Assembly (NCBI GenBank): GCA_013396995.1
Contig: VWZP01003889.1
Span: 1,651,526-1,715,525, forward strand
DNA from: Dicaeum eximium
Taxonomy: Eukaryota; Chordata; Aves; Passeriformes; Dicaeidae
Reading direction: 5' to 3'
Length of the DNA stretch: 64,000 nucleotides
In this document: one piece after another, positions 1 through 11,400 of the stretch
Layout of the letters: each line of letters begins with the position of its first letter
Position numbering within the stretch: position 1 is the stretch's first letter
Made by a program: the position numbers and the translations under genes
The notes under the pieces: model-generated
What the model was told of the DNA's origin: nothing
Databases searched by the model: none
What the model saw: only the letters and a program-made list of their open reading frames with translations

Positions 1-452
1 TGTCAAAAACAAATTTTCAAGATTCTCTTTTCTCACAAATAGCAAACAGACTTGTGTTCCCACATTCCACATATTTGTGTAGTTAGGATCAAAGACTTTC
101 TAAATTCTATTAATTTATTCCTATGAATTTACGAATATTTGCCTGACAGCACCCCTCGAGGAGCCTGAGGCACTGAGCCAAATGCAGCAATGCCCTTGTT
201 TCTTTTAGCCTAAACGTGGGGATTTGGGCAGGGGGAGCAGTCCATCCAAATTCAAGCATGGCACACGGATCATGGGAGCTCTTATTAACTCCAGTCCTTC
301 CATCTCAGGAAGGAAAGCACACAGGGGATGTAAACACGAATTTGGCATCTCTACCAAAGCCACAGAATTCCCGTTCATTTGCTCCCCTCCTTTTTTCTGC
401 AGGGACGGCAACACCTGTGACTGCAGTGAAGGAAGGAGAGAACCCATCTTAC

Positions 453-585
453 CCTTGAGCACAAAAGCCATGAACTCCTTCACTGTCTGGCCCAGGGGAA
501 CTCCGTGGTACACCACAGGTCTGAAATTGCGGTGCTCGAAGGAGCGCACAAGGCGAACTGTGACCGTCGAGCTTTCTGCTGACAT
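453..585 (-). CDS. C2orf76: C2orf76 homolog (UPF0538 family), first coding exon only
   Basis: The minus strand encodes MSAESSTVTVRLVRSFEHRN and continues through FRPVVYHGV and QTVKEFMAFVLK, the conserved N-terminus of vertebrate C2orf76, a protein of about 126 residues and unknown function. The ATG is at 585-583. The exon carries 20 nt of 5' UTR (586-605) behind a TTTCCCAG acceptor at 606-610. It ends at 453 before a GTAAGA donor (452-447), after 44 codons plus one base. Translation beyond 453 is intron read-through and loses the family match. The remaining exons lie left of the window. The non-coding first exon should sit to the right, in the CpG island shared with DBI. Identity is confident; function is not known. 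Confidence 0.85.
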
Positions 586-605
586 CAGGATTAATTCTGA
601 ATGGC

Positions 606-1989
606 CTGGGAAACATTAAAGGGAGGAATTATTGCCTCTCCCCTGCTCGTGAGCACAGCTGGGAAACAAGGGGCAGGCAGGTCTCGTGCAGAGGGTGGAA
701 CGTGGTGAAAATCCAAGAGCACCGTGCCTCTCGGGATTTCACTTTGGGATTCCTGCTGGAGCAGCACAGGGCCTCAAAACAAACAGGGTAAATAAACTGA
801 CACTGCACACCACACAATGCCACACCAGACTCTCTACTAAACATGCAAAAGTGGATAAATGCAAGTGTGTTGTGTGGGTTTTAAGTGGCTGAAGAATTTA
901 CCTGCTGGGCCACTAACCCTGTGCTCTAGAAGAATGTCCTAATACAAACAAACCCAAAGCCTTTTTTAACATAATTGTGTTGGAGGGTGTAATACTCTGA
1001 AAAATGCCTAAGCTGTTACACAATGCTCATTTTCACCTCCCCAGGAAAGTGAAAAACCACCTCCACATACACAAGCAAATAATTTTCCTGGTACACTGCA
1101 GCATAATTAAAGTATTTAATTTATAATAGTCGGTCTCTAGAATGGCTCTGTGGACTTCTACTAGAGACCAGAGCCTAAAACAGAGTGGCCTTGTCAACCC
1201 AAAACCCTCTTCAAACAAGCCCACGTATTGTTCTGTTGGTTTTTTCTCTCCACAGGAAAATAAGCTCTTTTCTGCCCTGACAAACTTCTCTATTTTTGGC
1301 ACCGGGCATCCCTCAGCTTCCTGGCCACGTGCTGAAGTGTCATTGCTGCTGCAGCAGTGAGCAAGGACATGCTCCAACATCAGCACAACCTTTGCACCCC
1401 CATCCCTGAGCAGGCATCTGTGACCACCTCCAGTCCTGAGAGGGAACCTTTCACCTATTCATCCCCTTACCTTCTTTCTTGTGTTCTTTTTTTGTGTCTC
1501 TTTTTTTAATCCTTTTTTTGCAGTGGGGTTATTTAAGTGCCCCACCATCACGCAGGTGCATCCCAACCTTGGCTGTATTTGTCCCAGCCATAGCCTGGCA
1601 AAGCAAACTACCAATATTTTCACCAAGTACCATCTGCAGAATGGGGACAAAGACCTTTCACCACACAAGGCAACTTGTTTTTGCACCGCCTTGGCTAATA
1701 ACCCCCGAGTTCCAATTCCATTTTAAATGAGCGTGTATCACACACAGCACAAACAATACACACCAATCAAAAAAATCATACTTTGCACCTGAAAATAACT
1801 CGATTTATACTAAACAGCAAAGGTGGGTGTTTTCTTGGTGCTATTCTACATGGGCTGGTGACTTGGGGGGTGCAGCAAAGAGCACGGCATTGAACTCACT
1901 GGCTCCTAAGCAGCCTGGAAAAACACCGTGGGAACACAGAACCGGGAGCTCAATCAGAAATCACCGATTTTCACATTTACTACTCAAAC
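606..1989 (-). other. C2orf76 first intron, no gene seen
   Basis: This AT-rich stretch lies between the first coding exon of C2orf76 and the CpG island. The short open frames on both strands show no recognisable domain, splice-site structure or codon bias. I see no repeat family I can name here. Confidence 0.6.
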
Positions 1990-2516
1990 ACCACGCGGGG
2001 CTGGGACCATGTACTGCCCCGCGCCTCCACGGGGACAAGGCAGGTGGGAGGCGCCGGTGGCCCGTTCCTCGGGGAGGGAGGGACCTCCCCGGACCCGCAG
2101 CCACACCGGGACCGGGACCGGGACCGGGACCGCCCGCCCCGCGCGCTCCCGCCGCCCGCCCCTGGGGCCCGTTACCGCTCTCCGCCGGCACTTCCGGGTA
2201 CCGCCCCGCCCACCCGCTCCGCCAATCGCGTCCTTGCGGTGCACCCCTCGAGACACAGGATTGGCTGAGAGGGCTGAGTCCCGCCCCTCGCGCCGCCGTT
2301 GTCACCTCATGCCCTGATGAATGGGGGACACCCGCGCCGCTTCCGCATTGGCTCCTTGCCCGCCCTGCGCTCGCCGCCGGTGCGCGCTGATTGGTGCCCG
2401 CGGCGCCCGCGGCGCTGCGATTGGCCGGCGGCCGGTCTGGCGAGAGGTGAGGCGGGCGCGCGGCGGGGGCGGCGGGGCAGAAGCGGCGGGGCCGGGACCG
2501 GGCTGGGTTCGTCACG
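1990..2516. promoter_or_regulatory. CpG-island bidirectional promoter, C2orf76 (-) / DBI (+)
   Basis: Base composition changes sharply to very GC- and CpG-rich sequence immediately upstream of the DBI ATG (2517), with C2orf76 pointing the other way. Five CCAAT boxes (NF-Y type) occur within 203 bp: CCAAT at 2222-2226 and its reverse ATTGG at 2260-2264, 2347-2351, 2390-2394 and 2420-2424. A short hexamer run of GGGACC type is at about 2106-2131. No TATA box is visible near either start. The arrangement fits a TATA-less housekeeping promoter firing both ways; the exact start sites are inferred. Confidence 0.8.
2222..2424. promoter_or_regulatory. Cluster of five CCAAT/ATTGG boxes
   Basis: One CCAAT on the plus strand (2222-2226) and four ATTGG copies (2260-2264, 2347-2351, 2390-2394, 2420-2424) lie upstream of DBI. 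The CCAAT-box factor NF-Y binds such sites and prefers spacings of tens of bases, as seen here. Binding itself is inferred. Confidence 0.65.
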
Positions 2517-5218
2517 ATGAGCGAGGTGCGGGGGGCGCCGGGNGTACCTTCCCGTCACTCACCCCCTGCCGCCTTCCCTCAGGCCGCGTTCCAGAAGGCT
2601 GCCGAGGAGGTGAAGCAGCTGAAGTCGCAGCCCACGGACCAGGAGATGCTGGAGATCTACAGCCACTACAAACAGGCCACGGTGGGCGACGTGAACACGG
2701 GTGGGTCCCGCCCCGGCTGCCGCCCGGGGAGACAAAACCTGTCCCCGCTTGCGCTTCCCGCAATCCCGGCTCAGCCAAAGTGCCTCAGATCCTTGGCACG
2801 GGTCTGAGGGCACGGGCTGACCCCGTAAGGCTTTGTGCCATTCGTGGTTTTTAGATTAACCCCGCTGCCGCCGTGGGTACCGTGCAGTGAGGGCCTGAGG
2901 ATGCTTCGTGTTAGCTTTCTGCAAATATTGGGATTTTTGGAGATCTCTGTCGGTAAATAGCTGCTCAGGCCGAGGGGTGCTGCTTTAATGCAAACACTTC
3001 TCGGTTATACAGACTTAAACAGAAAAGCAAGAAATACAAGGGTGGAATGGCAATACTGGAGGGGATGACACATAGAGTTTATTTAGACTAGATTGGCTGC
3101 TAAAAATAGTCCGGGAAAGCAAAACCAGAAGAATAGGAGAAGACTTATATATGAGCTGCAATTAAATATATTTCAGAAAGACTGTGCCCAAAATATGTCT
3201 GCAAGTGCACAGTGCAAAATGTTTTGGCTACTTCTCTCACTACAATGCTATCGGTGGCAGCTCAGCCTTTGGAGTAACATTTAAAGTGAAGCGTGTCTCT
3301 ATCAAACCTTGTGTAACGCTGGAGTAGCTAGAATTAGAAAGGGAAAAGGTCATTTCTTGAGAGTGCTGGCCTCCTAACCCAGTAGCTGGCAAAGTTTATT
3401 GAGCGTCCATTGATTTAAAAGCTGGCAGTGAAGTGTACAGGATGTGGTAAGTAATTTAATCTGCTTTTTTCCAAAGCTGGCAGCGTGAGGGAGAAAAGAA
3501 GTGACTTTGGGTTTAAGATGTGATCCTTTTGGTGCGGCTGGGCATCAGCATTATTAGTGCTCGTCAGGGTGAGGCAGTGCTGTGAACATGCCAGCGTTTC
3601 TGCGGGTGTCTGCACTCCTGGCAGCCTGTGGGAGGGTGGCTGAGAGAAGTGGAGCTGCCAACTGGAGCTGCAGGTCACCGTGCCATGGCAGCTGCACAGG
3701 GCTGTTCCTGTGGGTACTGCCCAGTTCCATTTGTGAGTTCTGAGCATCATCTTTAAGGAGAGAGAGGAAGTAAATCACGGAGGGGACTTTACACGAAGAT
3801 TAACCGTGTACATGTCATTCACTTTCTGCTTGGCCACACCCCAGCCTGCAGTGAAGTGAGTTACGTTTCCAAGATTTCCAAATGCAGAACTAGAGGTTAG
3901 AAACACACCACTAACATGATGATAAGGAGTTCCAAGCTGTATGTTACTACAAACAGCTGTCTGTTTTTGTGTCTCTGCCTGTAATGGACCTCAGGGAATT
4001 TCTGCTTTACTTTAGAGCTGGTATTCTTTAATTGGATATGTGAGAGCTCTTATGTGAACAGCAGGCTCTTCAGAAAGTACAACTAAACCAAATCACAGTA
4101 GTTGGTGCTCTTCTGCTCAAATGCTGCTGTCTCGAGGGAATTTAAACGAGCCTATTTCTTTTGTCACCAACCCTGTTGTAACATATTCCCCGGGGGTGAT
4201 CTGGCTACAGGTTAGCAAGTAACAGCTGCAGAGATGAGCCATTGTATTTAGTCATGGTTAAGAGCTAACTAAGTCTTCAAGTGGGTATTACCTACAGCCA
4301 GATCACACAAACTAATCCTGCTGCTTATCCTGTCTCTCTCAGAGCGCCCTGGCATGCTGGATTTCAAAGGCAAAGCAAAGTGGGATGCTTGGAGTGCATT
4401 GAAAGGTAAGTGTCTGATTAAAGAAATTAATAAAATTACCACTGGCAAACAAGTCAGAAAGACACATGTAGTTGAGCAAGAAACAGGATAGTGTTGCCTT
4501 TTAATACAAGAGCTGTAGAAGTTCAGAATGTCATGATACTAAACTTTAATTACCTCTGCAAGGTAGAAGTACTCCTGAAAAATATGGCCTATGTGAAAGG
4601 GAATTAGGGTGCAAAATGTCCAGCTGGCATAAGATCTTAAATAAAGAAAAACCAATAACAGCAGCAATTGTTATTGGTTTAGTAATTGTTATTACTAAAT
4701 TTGTTTTCCTGGTCCCAGCCTAGTACCCCAAAGACTGAGCTCTCCCTCCAGCTTTATGTATTTTCCAGTTAGGAAAGCTTTGGAAGAAACAACTGAGCTC
4801 CCAGCTTTAAATGAGGAGCCAAACAAGTGGTCTAATCTGTGACAATGGGGCTTTTTTCTGGTGTTTCAAGGAATAGCTTTCCTGTAATAATTGTCAATGA
4901 CATTAATAGAACTAATACACTGGTTAGTTGCAGTCTGTGCAAAAACAGCTTTGCTTGGAAGCACTGTGTTTTCATGACTGATAGAACACATTTGTTTAAC
5001 ACTTTAGCAGTGGGTTCACAGCCAAGTGACCTTCCTGGCTCCTTTGCTCTCCAGTGGCGTGGACTAGAGCAAGGAACTGTGACTTGTAAAAGGCATCTTA
5101 ATCTGTGAAAGGTATCTGACTGCTTCCTGTGTTCTGTCCTTCAGGAATGTCCAAAGAAGATGCAATGAAAGCTTACATAGCAAAAGTGGAAGAACTAAAG
5201 GGCAAATATGGCAACTGA
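2517..5218 (+). CDS. DBI: DBI, acyl-CoA-binding protein (diazepam-binding inhibitor), complete
   Basis: Coding exons are 2517-2525, 2583-2700, 4343-4405 and 5145-5218, all with GT-AG introns and matching phases. They join to an 87-residue product, the usual ACBP length. Exon 1 gives only MSE; exon 2 starts AAFQKAAEEVKQLK. Ligand-site residues of the family are present: Tyr29, Tyr32, Lys33, Lys55 and Tyr74. The segment QATVGDVNTERPGMLDF (34-50) is the region from which the ODN neuropeptide is cut in mammals. The protein binds medium- and long-chain acyl-CoA esters in the cytosol and, when secreted, modulates GABA-A receptors. The start is fixed by the ATG in the CpG island and the MS(E/Q) N-terminus of the family. 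Intron 1 is only 57 nt and contains an ambiguous base. Confidence 0.97.
2543..2543. other. Ambiguous base (N) in DBI intron 1
   Basis: A single N lies inside the 57-nt first intron, in a G-rich stretch. It marks an unresolved base or a one-base gap. It does not touch a codon or the splice dinucleotides. Confidence 0.95.
4649..4699. repeat. Two adjacent perfect inverted repeats in DBI intron 3
   Basis: The arm AAACCAATAACA (4649-4660) pairs with TGTTATTGGTTT (4669-4680) across an 8-nt loop. A second arm, TTTAGTAAT (4678-4686), pairs with ATTACTAAA (4691-4699) across TGTT. The two hairpins share bases 4678-4680, so only one full-length stem can form at a time. No known element was recognised. 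Confidence 0.85.
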
Positions 5219-5418
5219 GGACTGGATAAATCAGCTACATGCACGCCTGAAACCTGCCTTATTTCTAACGTGGAAAACTCATTTCTAAGAGTAACCTCAG
5301 AAACCTATTAAGTATGTCATAGTCGGTTCTCCTCGTGCCTGTAGTTCAGGAGCAATTATGTACGTGGCTAATGTACTGACACGGTAAAAATTCCTTCTGG
5401 GAACAAAATCTGGAACTC

Positions 5419-5424
5419 ATTAAA
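5419..5424 (+). terminator. DBI: DBI poly(A) signal ATTAAA
   Basis: ATTAAA lies 201 bp past the DBI stop codon, giving a short 3' UTR typical of this gene. A GT-rich stretch (from about 5440) follows it, as expected of a downstream element. AATAAA itself is absent between the stop and this point. Confidence 0.7.
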
Positions 5425-8400
5425 GTGCATTTGGTACTTTAGCTGTTGTGCTGGTCGTCCCTTGGCAATCGTGGGCTCCTGCCGTGGCTGCCGCGTTGCC
5501 GAGCAGAGCCACCCGCCTGTCCCTGTGCCACTAGAGGGGGTCGGTCACCTGCGCTCGGGCACTGCCGACTCCTGTCCAAAACACTCCTCTCCAGGCAGGT
5601 CAGTGGCAACCCACAGAGCTTATCTGGAAAAGGTTATCTCTAATGCTGTGTGTGCTGAGAACAAGGTGCTTGATCCTTGTTGCCTGGAACTTTCCGAGGC
5701 TTAGTCAACAGCTGCCAAATCATCTTTCGTAAAACACCTCTGGGACGTGTTATTTCCCAACAACAACGTTGGGCTTCTAGAGAAAAGGCAAATACTGAAC
5801 ACAAAGCCTTCCCTGGGAAAGGAAATATTCTGGAGGCAGTGGAGTTGATTCTCTTGATGGTGTAAAAGCAAGAGAATCAACCTGATGTTGCAATGCAGTT
5901 GGCTGCAGTGAGGGGTGAGTCACATATAGACTGGCTGAACACTGGCAAGACTGCTCAAAGAGAAAGGATTACAGTGATCATCAGAGAAACTTCTAATTAC
6001 AAAACACACAGTGGTGGCTATTTCCAGTAGGCTAATTGTTTTGGTCTGCCTCGTGTAGTCTCTTGGAGCTGCTGATGATGGAAAGGGAAGATTTTGCTTT
6101 TAAAATGTGAAATTGAACTATTCCAGCACAGATAATTTGAGAATTAAATCACAACCTTATACAGGAATAAGGCATTATAATTCCTGCTGTACTGGTTAGC
6201 ATCTGAATAGGTGAGGACTTCAAGCACTCTTCAGATAAGCAATTGATTTATAGAACTACATAGGGGTGAAAACTATCATTATGTATCTGTCTAGATAAAT
6301 ACAGCTTTGTAGCTATTTATACATGGTGACTAGTAATTTAGAGATTACTTCACATGCTTTCAAAAACTTTAACTTCCCCCTTTACTACTTTTAATGGGAA
6401 ATGCTCTTAGAGCTGCTTTTTGTCCTTTAAAATGTGTTAGGATAAAATGAGGGAAAAAAAGTAGTTTATTCTTGTTTCTCCTTGTTCTGGGTAAGTAAAA
6501 TAAGCATTTGGTTTTTTTACCTGCTCTTGTATCCTCTGTTACTTGAGCTTGTCTTAATTAAATTCACTTTGCAAGAGAGGGGTAAGAGCAGATGTTCACC
6601 ATAAGAATTGCTTTTACCCCTTCTCTAGCCCTAAATACCACATCTACAGCTCCATCTTGGCAGCTGTATTTTGTGAAGCTGGTTATCCTTGAAGGATTCT
6701 GCCAATCTTTACCAGAACAGAGCCCATACCAGCAAATGCTCCTACATTGCTCTTGATTACTGGAAGCTGATGCACTGTGAGCTCACTGTGCTTTGCCAGC
6801 ATGTTTTCTGTCAAAACACGTCTAGTCAGAATTTTTGACTGCTAAAGTAGTGGAGTTGGGTCTAAATGATGGGCTGGGAGTAGCAAGTCTTACATCCCAG
6901 TCTTCATTTGGATTGGTTTCCCCTGTGACAATTAATTGTTACAGTGCTGCTCTCCTTTCTCATACCTCTAGCATTAGGAAGACATCACTTTGTACACAGT
7001 GCTTATCCCAGAGAAGGTTTGCTCTTAGCCAGGCTTAGAACTCTACTTTGTATGTCTTTATTTGGCTACTTAATTGTAGTAACACCTTTCTGCTTGCAGC
7101 TTCACCATCCTTGAGAAAGTAACATCAGTGGTCTATTTAGCTTGCCCTTTGGCAATCAACTGTGTCTTCCAGGAGCAAGCTGAAAAATTCAGGATGTGGA
7201 AATAGCTCTGCAGTAACTGGCTACAAAAGGCACGAAGGCAGAAGCAAAGGTACTGGTGGTGACTGTGCACTGTGTTTGTGACAAGAAGCAGCAACACCAA
7301 ATTTGGCTGGATGGGCAGCAATCCTTGAGCTGAAAGAGATTGAGCTGAGTTAAGGGGCTCGTTGTGGTTGCCTAGCAGCAGGATGAATGTCTGTAAATGA
7401 GTAAGGATGAAAATGCCTGAAAATGTTGCTGACCTAGTGACTGCCTAGTGCTTGCAGGTAAGGTGTGTGAGGCACCTGGGCTGCATAAATAACACTTGGG
7501 CAGTGGTGGTTTAAGGGCATCTACAAACAGATTTGTAGCTAGAGGTAATTGCTTTTATTAAACTAATAAGGTGGTAAAAATAGATAAACATTACCATATA
7601 CAGCCTTGAGATCAGAAACAGAAGCAGCAAGCCTCAAACCCAAATGTCATCCAGAGCCATTGCTCTGCATGCAGTAAGGTACCTTTGGTGGAGGATCAGA
7701 TGCTTTTGATGGCTGGGCAGAGCTGCAAAGCAGGGGATTGTTCTGACACCCACTCAGGGAGTTGCTGCTATTTCCTCTTGGTTGGATCAAAGAAAGGCCA
7801 GCAACATCCTGATCCTTGTGGTGCTTGGGAAGGAGGAGAGACGTGCCTGGAGCCAGCCCAGCACGCAGGAGGTCAGAGGCCAGCTGGCACACACACACTC
7901 TGCTCTGCTGAGTCTGCAGTGTGCAGGACAGAACCTGGACTTTGGATATGGCAATAATAAATGTTAACTCCTGTGTGTGATAAGACAGTGTTCCTTCTGT
8001 CACACTTCTATGATTAGCTCTTGCACAGAGCAACACAGAGCTGGTTGTGGTTTGTTGCAGGTAGAGATAAGAAAGGGGATGATGTTTTCGCTGGAAATCT
8101 TTCTGATGGGTTTTGCTTGCTTTTAACAAACATGCGAAGGTGCAACGATCATAGCACAGATTTAACAAATCAGTATTGGTGTGTTGCTTAAGGCCTATAA
8201 CAGATTTTTCAACCCTGTGAAATAAATTTTTCAGTTTGGTTAAAGTGCCCTCCAAGGCTGACTGCAGTGTGCAACTGACTCAAAATTCTTCAGTACTCAT
8301 CTGGAGTGATCCTGTTTCATGATGGAAGCATTTTAACCTTTGAACTTATTTGACCCTGATGATACTGCTAAAAATAAATGACAATTGCATTTGCTGCTGT

Positions 8401-11400
8401 TCAAAATATTTGCTCTTCCCCCAACTGTTCAGAGCAAACAGTATTGGGCACTACTACTTTGGGGTGACTGGCCATCTAAGCCATCTTGTGAGATTGATTA
8501 TAAATTGGGGAGACAAAAAGGAAAGTGTATTTTGGTTGGGACAGTTTTCTAAATACCACAGCTGTCACCTCAGAAGTAGGTTACACAGTCTTCCAAGTTG
8601 TCAAAGCTGTATAGAAGTAAGATAAGTTGATACTACATTGATAAAGACATTTGAGTGCATTCACAGTAATAAACTCAGAAGGGTAAAAGTTAATAGAACA
8701 AAAATAGAATCTAATTTTTTATCTTCCCCACAAGTTTATGAAGTACCTTCCAATCTATGAATCAGCCAATCTTCAGCTGCTTACCTGAAGTGCAAATACC
8801 ATCAATCCATTTTAAATGGGTCTTCATCATTTATAGAAGGAGCTTGTATTTCTTCTAGAATCAGGGTATCTGTGAAAGTTAAACACAGCTTAGTTGTGTT
8901 ATCTTTAGAACATGGAATTCACATGGAGCTTGTCTGCAGTGATCTTTTAACTTTCAGTACACATATATTTATGAGCTGCATCAAAAGAAGCATCACCACA
9001 CACTTTCTTTCTACACCCTGGAAAGAAAAACAATTGCATTACTCAGCCAATGCAGCCAGGCAGACACCTTGTTTGTCCCCACCAAATGTGCAAGGCACCA
9101 ACTTGTGTTTCCCAAAAGGCTGAGGTAATGGTATGTCATCTCCTCCTAATAAACACTGCTCCTTTGAGTAAGTTCTGAACCTGGGAGATGGACTAATCAG
9201 TTCAATATACTTGTTACTTTTAAATCTCTTAATATGCCTTTTTACTGATAGAAGAAATATGTATGTGACAGCTGAGAAATGAAATTATTTCCCCCAACTT
9301 ATGTAATATTGAAATATGGACCCAAATTTTTCTAGTAGTGCTAAAGACTTAAAGTTGGGTTGGGTTTTGTGGATTATTTGTTTGTTTGGTTTGGTTTGGT
9401 TTGTTGGGGTTTTTTTTTGTGTTGAATGTGTATTTCAAAGGAGATTTGTCAGAATGGTCAGATGCAAATATTTTGAGATATTTCCTAAGCCAGTGTAACT
9501 ATTGCCAGAGGTCCCTGAAAAAGGCTGAATCTGAAGCAAAATGAGTGAGCATTCAGTGTTGGATCTCTGCAATGCGATGCTGAGGTAGGTCCAAAAACTG
9601 ATAAGAGGTGAAAACACAATTCTTGCTAGGACACAACATCTATTCCTTTAAGCCTGTTCTGCTTAAAGTCTCTCTTCTTCTTAGATTTAACTGAGGTGGG
9701 GGATAAAATCACCATGATTGACTCCCACATAATCAGCATGTTTCTAACCCAGCTCTGAGTCCCTCAGCAAGTCCTGTGTGATGTGGGTGGGCAGTAGGAC
9801 CTAGGCCTGGCTGGTGGCTAAAAACTGATATCATTGCCATGTGCAGCAGCCCAGGGCTCTCATGCACAACCAGCAGCGAGTGGGAGAGCCTGGGGCTGCA
9901 GGGACACGTGGTAGCCCCTGTCTGGTGGCCAGTTTGCCTTCCTGTGGCACAGAAGAGGTGTCCAGGCAGGAGGCAAAGTGAAACCATCTGGCCCAGGAGC
10001 TTTCTCCTCCTTATTTACATGCCAGGATGATTTGTCCGCTTGGCTGCAACAACTTGCAGGGATAGGAGGAAAATCCTGAGGTAAAGTAGTTGTGATGAGG
10101 GGCTGGTCTGAGCTCTGTGGGCCTTGGCACAACCCAAACCCCCTCTTGTTATATATGCTGCTGCCTGGGGCACAGTTCACCCAGGATGACTGCCTGAGTT
10201 CCCAGAAGCTGCTGGGCTTGAGCAGCTTGCCAGCAACTTGCTGACTTTTTGCCCCGTTCCAGAATCTGTTTCGGCCCAGCGAAGCTGAACTCAGCCTGAG
10301 CTGAATGCAGCTTCTGCAACCTGGATCTTCAGTCCACTACCAGGAAAAGGAGAAGGCAAGAGAACAGTGACAGGACACAGCCTCTTCCTTCTTTCTCATA
10401 ACACTTTCGACATGCTCACTGCTTTGGGAAGATACAAAAAAGTTACCTTATTTTTACCACCATTTTTTCCCTCATACAGAACTTGGACACCTCCCAAAGT
10501 CTCAGTCTGCAAGATACTCAAGACCTATTTGTCTCAAGGATCAGGTCCACTTCTCTCTGCAGAGATACCTTGAACTAGGGATCTGACAAAAATAAGCGTT
10601 TAAGTGCCTCATCAGCTGAGTTGCTACGCCAAGAATTAAAGATGCGATCAGAAAGAATTTTATTAAACAGAAAAATGCATTTACAGAAGTAACCAGCTTC
10701 AAGATCAAAGCTGAACTGGTGGTGCCTCAGTCACTTGCATTCTGCTTCACCTCTAAGTGATTTCACTTCATTGGGCAACTGTTCCCTAAGCCCCTGGTGA
10801 GACTCAGATTTCAGTCCTGAACCTTCTCCAGGCTTCTGCAGGAGAAAAGCTGGAACAGATTCTTCAGTGTTAAACTTCTCATGGTTTTAAATGAACCAGA
10901 TGAACCTATTTCTGTGTTGTACAACAGTCTCTGGTAATTTCCATTATTTATGAACACATTTCCCCGAAAACTTTCTCTCCAGGGATAGGATGTGAAATGC
11001 CTACTTAAACAATAGAGAAAAGGGACTTTCTAAACAAAATAATGAAACTGGCAATATACCAAGGACTCTAGATTAATACAACCAAAAATACTTCTAAAGT
11101 GCTTTAAAGGTCATTTACTCTGTTGTTATTACATAGGTGATGCATTTTTCACACAAAAAAATGTTTTTTTCTTTTACAGCACTGAGCTCTTTTTATTATA
11201 AAATACCATTTTCACATGATCTTAAAAAATAGTATAGAGGCATTTTTCTGCCCTTTTTTTTTTTTTCTTTTAAAGTCACATGATATGTTTGGCTTGTTTT
11301 GTAATGAGACAATGAAGATAAACTCATTATATTTAAAAAAGTGCAGAGTTCTCACAGGTTCAGGTCTCTCTCTGAACCCAGACAGCTCTACAAGTCCAGA

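Noticed and set aside
7647..8255. 202-residue minus-strand open frame between DBI and TMEM37
   Set aside because: No recognisable domain, no promoter or splice context and ordinary AT-rich composition; likely chance.
10659..10664. Minus-strand AATAAA suggesting a hidden gene's 3' end (another near 7560)
   Set aside because: No coding exon upstream of it on the minus strand; a six-base motif in AT-rich DNA is expected by chance.
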